33,987 nucleotides of DNA, from contig JAUCBJ010000405.1 in the NCBI GenBank assembly GCA_032718475.1, forward strand, positions 1-33,987, given 5' to 3'. Within the stretch, counting starts at the first letter, position 1, and every line of letters begins with the position of its first letter. The notes under the pieces are model-generated. The model saw only the letters and a list, made by a program, of their open reading frames with translations, searched no databases and was not told the origin of the DNA. This stretch comes from Nemertoderma westbladi. Lineage: Eukaryota > Xenacoelomorpha > Nemertodermatida > Nemertodermatidae. Made by a program: the position numbers and the translations under genes. This document shows positions 1-8,198 of this stretch, piece by piece.

Positions 1-114
1 CCAGACCATCTAGAGAGCGCTGTAAACTTCGGCAGTTGTAGAAAGCAAACAATATTATCCGCTTATAAAAGCAAAAATACACGTAACATACAGTACCTAA
101 AAGCTCACCATCTG

Positions 115-625
115 ATTAATTTGAAGCTAATTCACTTTCTAAATCATTTACAAATAGTGAAAATAAAATTGGAGATAAACATTCTCCTTGTCTTGCCCCT
201 AATAAACCATCAAAACTATCTGAAATATTACCGTTAAAACGCACCATAGATTTTACATTAGAATAAAAACTTTTAATTAGATAAACAGTTTCCCAGAGAA
301 CCCTAAATTAGATAATTTTAACCACAAAGCATATCTGTTTACAGTATCGAATGCTTTTTGGAAGTCGATAAATGCACAGTAGAGCCTATTCTTTTTACCA
401 ACGGTGAGATCGATTAGTGATTTCAAAATAAATATTTAATCCGAAGTTGGTCTACCGACCCTAAACCCTCCTTGTGCTTCCACAATAGTGCCAAAACGAT
501 CAGACCACCCCGGCCCTAAACCCTCCTTGTGCTTCCACAATAGTGCCAAAACGATCAGACCACCATTGCAACCTATTATCGATAATAGAAGTCTACAGCT
601 TACCTAATATAACAATCAAGACAAT
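115..625 (-). pseudogene. LINE reverse transcriptase fragment (non-LTR), decayed
   Basis: Read on the minus strand, this stretch encodes the middle of a non-LTR reverse transcriptase. In order I see an NRLQWWSDRFG segment near 570-600, EAQGGFRVGRPTSD near 445-490, the motif A region CAFIDFQKAFDTVNR near 335-381 with its catalytic Asp, and the motif B region GARQGECLSPILFSLFVNDL near 150-210. The copy is dead: a stop follows PTSD, a frameshift falls between motif A and motif B, and a 51-bp internal duplication disrupts the frame near 459-564. The sequence ends before a YADD motif and has no endonuclease. The motifs fit CR1/L2/I-like LINE proteins, but I cannot assign a clade. The decay suggests it is older than the LINE at 6607-8198. 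Confidence 0.85.
459..564. repeat. 51-bp direct duplication inside the LINE fragment
   Basis: Positions 459-509 and 514-564 are identical 51-bp copies separated by CCGG. The duplicated bases encode the segment ending in QGGFR of the reverse transcriptase. The 55-bp offset is not a multiple of three, so the duplication breaks the frame. Confidence 0.9.
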
Positions 626-656
626 GTTGGTCAAACATCTTAGGCAAAGTTTAGAT

Positions 657-1400
657 AGATAGATTTATTTATACATTATGTAAAAACAATAACAAATACA
701 CCAAACAATGTACCGGTATAAAGGTATTGTCCAACATAACATATAGGATTACCCCTAAAGCTTTGCAGCTTATTTCCAAGGGGGTCCTTTATGTTACTTG
801 GTTACAAATGAAATATTACACTACGCTAACCTAAAACCAATATAAAACATAATTACACTATGTGTAAGTACATGTACAACTTTACCGAGAGCGTGACAAT
901 GCCCGACTCAACGATAAATATGTAATGTACAGAACAATTTATTATAAAACGTAATTACAGTATAAATAGTAAATAATTAATAAACTAATAACTTACTGTA
1001 GGACTATTGTACCTATTTTTACATTGCACACGGAGGTGAGATTTAACTGCAGATTTAAAAGAATGTTGATTATTTAGGTTTTTAATTTCATTAGGCAGAG
1101 CGTTACAATTTTTAATACCGTTAAAAAAGAAGGTATCAGATTCGAAGGATTTACAATTCGGGAGGTAGAAGTTTGAAGCACTAGCTCTGGTACTGTAAGA
1201 GTGTGTATCGCGTACTCTGTTGAATTTTTGTTTTAGGTAATTGGGACATTTACCATTATACACTTTATGCACATGGTTAAGGCGTAGCTGCTTAACTCTA
1301 CTATCTAAGTTAAGTAGTCCAGATTCAGAAAAGTCATCTGGAGTTAGGTGGTGCCTAGGTTTGTAGTCTTTAATAAATCGTACTACTTTATTCTGAGCTA
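657..1400 (-). mobile_element. 5'-truncated CR1/L2-like LINE, 3' end with TCTA tail
   Basis: This is the 3' part of a non-LTR retrotransposon on the minus strand. It holds the C-terminal coding segment (985-1400), an AT-rich 3' UTR of about 325 bp (660-984), and a 3' terminus at about 657 that ends in a short TCTA repeat, as many CR1/L2-like elements do. The 5' side stops abruptly at about 1400, where GC-richer unrelated sequence begins. No target-site duplication was recognised. It abuts the other LINE fragment at 115-625, which is on the same strand but of a visibly different protein type. Confidence 0.75.
985..1400 (-). pseudogene. C-terminal domain of a LINE ORF2, partial
   Basis: The open frame reads on the minus strand from about 1400 to a stop at 985, roughly 138 residues. 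It has the usual C-terminal signature of CR1/L2-like ORF2 proteins: AQNKVVRFI at the start, then LLNLDSRVKQLRLNHVHKV, a TRASASNFYLP segment, a NALPNEIKNL segment (normally W-N-x-L-P, here with Asn-Cys before ALP) and FKSAVKSHL near the end. In the family this region follows the reverse transcriptase and contributes to RNA binding. The reverse transcriptase and endonuclease are absent, so this is a 5'-truncated relic even though no stop interrupts the visible part. An ATG at 1272 lies inside the domain and is not a real start. Confidence 0.8.
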
Positions 1401-1477
1401 CTTGTGGGGCGAGCCACGAAGTTGGCGGAGCCTTAGCGAATTGACACTGTTAGGGGGTGGGTCAATTTATGCAAATA

Positions 1478-1484
1478 GTTGTCG

Positions 1485-1546
<62 letters not shown>

Positions 1547-1552
1547 GTCGTT
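1478..1552. repeat. (GTC)n trinucleotide microsatellite
   Basis: About 75 bp of nearly perfect GTC triplets, interrupted by two GTT units. It sits exactly at the left edge of the 314-bp tandem repeat. Each later unit carries a short form (GTTGTCGTCGTT) at the same position, so the long tract looks like an expansion of a seed already in the unit. Confidence 0.95.
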
Positions 1553-2790
1553 ACGATTTTGACATGCTAATAACTTTGTCGGATTTAAAGCTGCCAAGTT
1601 GAAAATTTGTAGGTATCAATAAGAGCAAAAGTTGAGATTTTTGAGAGACTTTCAGACACCATCAGTGCAATGGTCTCCCGCTAGAGGGCCACATGTCTAA
1701 ACATTAAATGCCCTCCCATTTCTTTGCTTTTAATCCGTTTAAGCTGAAACTTGGCAGATATGTATTAGACCATTAGCTATGACTTTCAAAGGAGGCGAAT
1801 CCATCTGCAGTTCTCCAGTCTGCCGCTAGAGGGCCAAAGGTCTGAAAGTGAAATCGTTGTCGTCGTTACGATTTTGACATGCTAATAACTTTGTCGGATT
1901 TAAACTGCCAAGTTGAAAATTTGTAGGTATCAATATGAGCTAAAGTTGAGATTTTTGAGAGACTTTCAGACACCATCAGTGCAATGGTCTCCCGCTAGAG
2001 GGCCACATGTCTAAACATTAAATGCCCTCCCATTTCTTTGCTTTTAATCCGTTTAAGCTGAAACTTGGCAGATATGTATTAGACCATTAGCTGTGACTTT
2101 CAAAGGAGGCGAATCCATCTGCAGTTCTCCAGTCTGCCGCTAGAGGGCCAAAGGTCTGAAAGTGAAATCGTTGTCGTCGTTACGATTTTGACATGCTAAT
2201 AACTTTGTCGGATTTAAACTGCCAAGTTGAAAATTTGTAGGTATCAATATGAGCTAAAGTTGAGATTTTTGAGAGACTTTCAGACACCATCAGTGCAATG
2301 GTCTCCCGCTAGAGGGCCACATGTCTAAACATTAAATGCCCTCCCATTTCTTTGCTTTTAATCCGTTTAAGCTGAAACTTGGCAGATATGTATTAGACCA
2401 TTAGCTGTGACATTCAAAGGAGGCGAATCCATCTGCAGTTCTCCAGTCTGCCGCTAGAGGGCCAAATGTCTGAAAGTGAAATCGCTGTCGTCGTTATGAT
2501 ATTGACATGCTTATAACTTTGTCGAATTTAAAGCTGCCAAGTTGAAAATTTGTAGGCATCAATATGATCAAAAGTTGAGACGTTTGAGAGACTTTCAGAC
2601 ACCATCAGAGCAATAGTCTCCTGCTAGAGGGCCACATGTCTAAACGTTAAATGTCCTCCCATTTCTTTGCTTTTAATCCATTTATGCTGAAATTTGGCAG
2701 ATATGTAATAGACCATAGGCTGTGGCTTTGTAGGGAAACTAATCCTTCCTTCTTCAGTTACCCAGTCTCCCGCTAGAGGGTTAACGTTTT
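1551..2790. repeat. Four tandem copies of a ~314-bp repeat
   Basis: The anchor TTACGATTTTGACATGC (or its diverged form) recurs with its TTA at about 1552, 1867, 2181 and 2495, a period of 314-315 bp. Copies 1-3 are nearly identical; copy 4 is clearly more diverged and runs out near 2780. Each unit is itself a dimer of two related halves: both contain an AGCTGxxAxxTTG-like segment, end in GCTAGAGGGCCA and are followed by TGTCTAAA or GGTCTGAAA. The half-unit spacing is 145 and 169 bp. A short tandem core with a neighbouring microsatellite resembles non-autonomous Helentron-like elements described from bivalves (pearl/CvA type), but no diagnostic Helitron termini were identified. Confidence 0.92.
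1678..2780. promoter_or_regulatory. Eight CTCF-core-like motifs phased in the 314-bp repeat
   Basis: CCGCTAGAGGGC occurs at 1678, 1823, 1992, 2137, 2306 and 2451, with variants at 2631 (CTGCTAGAGGGC) and 2770 (CCGCTAGAGGGT). All are in the same orientation, spaced alternately 145 and 169 bp. The 12-mer fits the degenerate CTCF core CCASYAGRKGGC with G in place of A at position 3. Binding is inference only; the motif could simply be a conserved piece of the repeat. Confidence 0.25.
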
Positions 2791-2998
2791 CCGGGAAAAT
2801 CTTCTCCTATGTTTTTATAATCCTTTCGAGTTGATACTTAGCATTAACTCATTTCACGTGCTGCGCGAAGGCCCCACTTCGTGTAATTTACATTTAAGCT
2901 GTTTGGTTAAGCCTTCATACCAAGAAGAGCATGCATAGTCCATGTGACACTGTATTAAAGAAGAGCAAAGTAACTTGCGGGAGTCGGTGTTTAAACTA
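2791..2998. other. Unassigned spacer
   Basis: No gene or repeat recognised. The sequence around 2858-2884 (GCGCGAAGGCCCCACTTCGTG) has a loosely inverted counterpart near 1418-1441 (CCACGAAGTTGGCGGAGCC). This might mark the two ends of one element enclosing the 314-bp repeats, but the match is imperfect. Confidence 0.3.
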
Positions 2999-4147
2999 TC
3001 CTAAGCCTACTTAACAACGGGACTAATAGGGATATCTCGTAACAACGGGACTCAATGGATATCTCGTAACAACGGGACTCAAGGAATATATCTCGTAACA
3101 ACGGGACTCAGGGATATTTTGTCTCAACGGGACTCATAAGGGGATATCAGGGATATCTCGTCTCAACGGGACTCATAGGGATATCTCGTAACAACGGGAC
3201 TCATAGGGATATCTCGTAACAACGGGACTCATAAAGGATATCTCGTAACAACGGGACTCATAAAGGATATCTCGTAACAACGGGACTCAGGGATATCTCG
3301 TAACAACGGGACTCATAGGGATATCTCGTAACAACGGGACTCAAGGAATATATCTCGTAACAACGGGACTCAGGGATATTTTGTCTCAACGGGACTCATA
3401 AGGGGATATCAGGGATATCTCGTCTCAACGGGACTCATAGGGATATCTCGTAACAACGGGACTCATAGGGATATCTCGTAACAACGGGACTCATAAAGGA
3501 TATCTCGTAACAACGGGACTCATAAAGGATATCTCGTAACAACGGGACTCAGGGATATCTCGTAACAACGGGACTCATAGATATATCTCGTAACAAGGGG
3601 ACTCAGGGATATCTCGTAACAACGGGACTCATAGGGATATCTCGTAACAACGGGACTCATAAAGGATATCTCGTAACAACCGGACTCATAAAGGATATCT
3701 CGTAACAACGGGACTCAGGGATATCTCGTAACAACGGGACTCATAGGGATATCTCGTAACAACGGGACTCATAAAGGATATCTCGTAACAACGGGACTCA
3801 TAGGGATATCTCGTCTAAACGGGACTCATAAAGGATATCTCGTAACAACGGGACTCAGGGATATCTCGTAACAACGGGACTCATAGGTATATCTCGTAAC
3901 AACGGGACTCTGGGATATCTCGTAACAACGGGACTCAGGGATATCTCGTAACAACGGGACTCATAAAGGATATCTCGTAACAACGGGACTCAGGGATATC
4001 TCGTAACAACGGGACTCATAGGGATATCTCGTAACAACGGGACTCATAAAGGATATCTCGTAACAACGGGACTCATAGGGATATCTCGTCTAAACGGGAC
4101 TCAGGGATATCTCGTAACAACGGGACTCATAGGGATATCTCGTAACA
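2999..4147. repeat. 25-29-bp minisatellite array (core GATATCTCGTAACAACGGG)
   Basis: About 40 head-to-tail units share the core GATATCTCGTAACAACGGG followed by ACTCA. Unit length varies (about 25, 28 or 29 bp) through the linkers ACTCAGG, ACTCATAGG and ACTCATAAAGG. A subset has GTCTCAACGG or GTCTAAACGG in place of GTAACAACGG. A higher-order repeat of 262 bp is visible: the rare variant AAGGAATATATC occurs at 3081 and 3343, each followed by the same series of variants. The array abuts the 29-bp satellite at 4148 without a spacer. Open frames here are incidental. Confidence 0.95.
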
Positions 4148-6606
4148 ACTATAGCGGTGGCGAGATGAGAAACAAAAGTTCAGCGGTGGTGAGATGAGAA
4201 ACAAAAGTATAGCAGTGGCGAGATGAGAAACAAAAGTATAGCGGTGGCGAGATGAGAAACAAAAGTATAGCGGTGGCGAGATGAGAAACAAAAGTATAGC
4301 GGTGGCGAGATGAGAAACAAAAGTATAGCGATGGCGAGATGAGAAACAAAAGTATAGCGGTGGCAAGATGAGAAACAAAAGTATAGCGGTGGCGAGATGA
4401 GAAACAAAAGTATAGCGATGGCGAGATGAGAAACAAAAGTATAGCGGTGGCGAGATGAGAAACAAAAGTATAGCGGTGGCGAGATGAGAAACAAAAGTAT
4501 AGCGATGGCGAGATGAGAAACAAAAGTATAGCGGTGGCGAGATGAGAAACAAAAGTATAGCGGTGGCGAGATGAGAAACAAAAGTATAGCGATGGCGAGA
4601 TGAGAAACAAAAGTATAGCGGTGGCGAGATGAGAAACAAAAGTATAGCGGTGGCGAGATTAGAAACAAAACTATAGCGGTGGCGAGATGAGAAACAAAAG
4701 TATAGCGGTGGCGAGATGAGAAACAAAAGTATAGCGATGGCGAGATGAGAAACAAAAGTATAGCGGTGGCGAGATGAGAAACAAAAGTATAGCGGTGGCG
4801 AGATGAGAAACAAAAGTATAGCGGTGGCGAGATGAGAAACAAAAGTATAGCGGTGGCGAGATGAGAAACAAAGGTATAGCGGTGGCGAGATGAGAAACAA
4901 AAGTATAGCGGTGGCGAGATGAGAAACAAAAGTATAGCGGTGTCGAGATGAGAAACAAAGGTATAGCGGTGGCGAGATGAGAAACAAAATTATAGCGGTG
5001 GCGAGACGATAAACAAAAGTATAGCGGTGGCGAGACGAGAAACAAAAGTATAGCGGTGTCGAGATGAGAAACAAAGGTATAGCGGTGGCGAGATGAGAAA
5101 CAAAAGTATAGCGGTGTCGAGATGAGAAACAAAGGTATAGCGGTGGCGAGATGAGAAACAAAAGTATAGCGGTGGCGAGATGAGAAACAAAAGTATAGCG
5201 GTGGCGAGATGAGAAACAAAAGTATAGCGGTGTCGAGATGAGAAACAAAAGTATAGCGGTGGCGAGATGAGAAACAAAAGTATAGCGGTGGCGAGATGAG
5301 AAACAAAAGTATAGCGGTGTCGAGATGAGAAACAAAAGTATAGCGGTGGCGAGATGAGAAACAAAAGTTTAGCGGTGGCGAGATGAGAAACAAAAGTTTA
5401 ACGGTGGCAAGACGAGAAACAAAAGTTTAGCGGTGGCGAGACGAGAAACAAAATTATAGCAGTGGCGAGATGAGAAACAAAAGTATAGCGGTGGCGAGAT
5501 GAGAAACAAAAGTATAGCGGTCGGTGCGGTGGCGAGATGAGGAACAAAAGTATAGCGATGGCGAGATGAGAAACAAAAGTATAGCGGTGGCGAGATGAGA
5601 AACAAAGGTATAGCGGTGGCGAGATGAGAAACAAAAGTATAGCGGTGGCGAGATGAGAAACAAAAGTATAGCGGTGGTGGCGAGATGAGAAACAAAAGTA
5701 TAGCGGTGGCGAGATGAGAAACAAAAGTATAGCGGTGGCGAGATGAGAAACAAAAGTATAGCGGTGGCGAGATGAGAAACAAAAGTATAGCGGTGGCGAG
5801 ATGAGAACAAAAGTATAGCGGTGGCGAGATGAGAAACAAAAGTATAGCGGTGGCGAGATGAGAAATAAAAGTATAGCGGTCGGTGCGGTGGCGAGATGAG
5901 GAACAAAAGTATAGCGATGGCGAGATGAGAAACAAAAGTATAGCGGTGGCGAGATGAGAAACAAAAGTATAGCAGTGGCGAGATGAGAAACAAAAGTATA
6001 GCGGTGGCGAGATGAGAAACAAAAGTATAGCGGTGGCGAGATGAGAAACTAAAGTATAGCGGTGGCGAGATGAGAAACAAAAGTATAGCGGTGGCGAGAT
6101 GAGAAACTAAAGTATAGCGGTGGCGAGATGAGAAACAAAAGTATAGCGGTGGCGAGATGAGAAACAAAAGTATAGCGGTGGCGAGATGAGAAACAAAAGT
6201 ATAGCGGTGGCGAGATGAGAACAAAAGTATAGCGGTGGCAAGATGAGAAACAAAAGTATAGCGGTGGCGAGACGAGAAACAAAAGTATAGCGGTGGCGAG
6301 ATGAGAACAAAAGTATAGCGGTGGCGAGATGAGAAACAAAAGTATAGCGGTGGCGAGATGAGAAACAAAATTTAGCGTTGGCGAGATGAGAAACAAAAGT
6401 ATAGCGGTGGCGAGATGAGAAACAAAAGTATAGCGGTGGCGAGATGAGAAACAAAAGTTCAGCGGTGGTGAGATGAGAAACAAAAGTATAGCAGTGGCGA
6501 GATGAGAAACAAAAGTATAGCGGTGGCGAGATGAGAAACAAAAGTATAGCGTTGGCGAGATGAGAAACAAAACTATAGCGGTGGCGAGATGAGAAACAAA
6601 AGTATA
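4148..6606. repeat. 29-bp minisatellite array, segment I
   Basis: Roughly 85 contiguous units of 29 bp with core GGTGGCGAGATGAGAAAC, followed by AAAAGTATAGC. Variants (GATGGCG, GTGTCGAG, GACGAG, AAAGTTTAG, AAACTATAG, units lacking one A) are arranged in reproducible orders. From 4331 to 4592 the GATGG variant recurs every 87 bp (4331, 4418, 4505, 4592), a trimeric higher-order repeat. Compound variants such as GGTCGGTGCGGTGG occur at about 5518 and 5878. The segment ends at the LINE insertion. Confidence 0.97.
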
Positions 6607-8198
6607 TTTATTTATTTTATTTATTTATTTATGCCAGGCAAAGAACACCCATATCACATTGATTTAAACAACAGACATAATGATTAACAAATTATAATAA
6701 TATAGCTAGGTATGGTGGGGTGGGGCCCCGAGCAGGGAAGCACAAACTGCAATGAATAAAGAAAATCAATACAAAACAAAACAAAATAAACAAAATAACA
6801 AAACAAAACAAAATAAACGATTTGGACCTCCTAATGGCTGTCCAAGGAACACCGACCAATCAGACGGCTCGTCTGGAACGTCACCATGGCCACACTCTGC
6901 ACAATACTATTCTGAGACGAGTTCACGCGATGCAACAGTGATACCCGCGCATTGTGAAGGACATGAATGAGTTTCGGCAGATTTAATGCACCACACATGT
7001 ATGATACACTAGAGTCATACCGAAATCCAAACAATTTTCTAATTATATTGTTGTAGGCCACCCTAAACTTGTTGTACGTTGCAATGGAGTAATTACTTCG
7101 AGCCCACAACGAGCTGCAATAAACTTGCGTACAAAATGAGCGAAAAAGTTTCACTTTAACGTCCCGAGAACTGTAGCTGAATTTACGAATGAGGAAATTA
7201 CCCCTACGATATAAACTCGATAGCTGATTTAGAATGTCATAATTGTCATCGGTGGTAGAGTGAAATATATGACCTAAGTACTTAAATTTTGTAACTGTCT
7301 CAATAGCCTTACCATTTATCGATATATATTTAACTAAATCGTTGTTACTAGATTTCGGTATGTATCGCATAAACTTAGATTTCTTCATATTAATCACAAT
7401 AGAGTGCCTGTCGGCATAACTCGTGAAAGTGTCAATCAACTTATTTAAACCAGCTATCGAGTTTGATGCTAAAGATAAGTCATCAGCATACAAAAGATGA
7501 TTTGATCTCTTATTATTTAATTTACAACCTACGTTTGTATTAGTTAACTCTACACTTAAGTCGTCCATATATATAGCATAGAAGTAGGCCGATAAAATAC
7601 CCCCTTGTTTCGTGCCGTTAGTGACTGCAAACGAGTTAGATATACAACCCCCCCATCGTATACTAAGAACTTGAAACCGGTACCAATATCGAACTATCCT
7701 AATGTAAAACAGAGGAATGTTACGTTTAATTAATTTATCAAATAACTTGTAATGGTTAACCAGATCGAAAGCCTTTGAGGAATCTATGAAACATATGTAC
7801 ACCGCACTGTCATTTTCTAAATAGTATTGTATGGTTTCTTTTAAAGCGAAAACGCATAATTCAGTACCTAAATTACTTTTAAATCCAAACTGAGAGTCTG
7901 TAGTATTCAGTTTAGAACTGAAACGTTCAAGCATAACTAGCTCCAAAACTTTGCTACTTATAGTTGCAAGGGCTATGCCTCTATAATTATCAAAATGTGT
8001 GATATCATCATTTTTGTCCTTCACGATGGGCAAAATATTGCATAGCATGAACTCGTCATTCATATGACCATGAACATTGAAAGTACTGTACAGAGCCGCC
8101 AGGCGGCGGAACAGACGCGCGGTGCCATGGATATAGTGTTCGCTGGACAGACCATCAGGTCCAATTTTTCCGGGAGACAACCTACCTACAGCAACAGC
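6607..8198 (-). mobile_element. 5'-truncated LINE inserted in the 29-bp array
   Basis: A 1.59-kb non-LTR retrotransposon lies on the minus strand. Its 3' end is at 6607 with an AT-rich tail of ATAAA/AAAT units, its 3' UTR covers 6607-6830, and its coding part covers 6831-8198. The 5' end is truncated inside the reverse-transcriptase region. The flanks are both 29-bp satellite, with TATA at 6603-6606 and 8199-8202 as a short likely target-site duplication. Excising the insert plus one TATA restores a normal AAAGTATAGCGG unit. The 4-bp duplication is short and lies next to an AT-rich tail, so its exact length is uncertain. Confidence 0.9.
6831..8198 (-). pseudogene. LINE reverse transcriptase, 5'-truncated but uninterrupted
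   Basis: About 455 codons without a stop on the minus strand. In order: GKIGPDGLSSEH at the start, NYRGIALATISSKVLE, SQFGFKSNLGTE, motif A VYICFIDSSKAFDLV with the catalytic Asp, motif B NGTKQGGILSAYFYAIYMDDL, the catalytic LLYADDLSLA, MKKSKFMRY, KYLGHIF and a C-terminal region with SLWARSNYSIATYNKFRVAY and LHNARVSLLHRV, ending with the stop at 6831. All catalytic positions of the polymerase are present. The endonuclease and any ORF1 are missing because of the 5' truncation, so it cannot be autonomous. The open frame continues past 8198 into satellite DNA only because the satellite has no minus-strand stops; no start codon can be assigned. Clade is uncertain (CR1/Jockey-like superfamily). Confidence 0.88.

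Noticed and set aside
115-1400. A single continuous LINE
   Set aside because: A 3' terminus with TCTA tail at ~657 separates two fragments, so these are probably two insertions.
1348-1602. Plus-strand frame with a long arginine/cysteine run
   Set aside because: Translation of the GTC microsatellite joined to the antisense of a LINE end; no gene.
4148-6606. CRISPR-like array (29-bp repeat length)
   Set aside because: Units are contiguous with no spacers, and the surrounding sequence is animal retrotransposon DNA.
6752-6970. Plus-strand 72-codon frame starting with Lys/Asn-rich residues
   Set aside because: Lies antisense to the LINE 3' UTR and C-terminus; the start is low-complexity AAAACA repeats.
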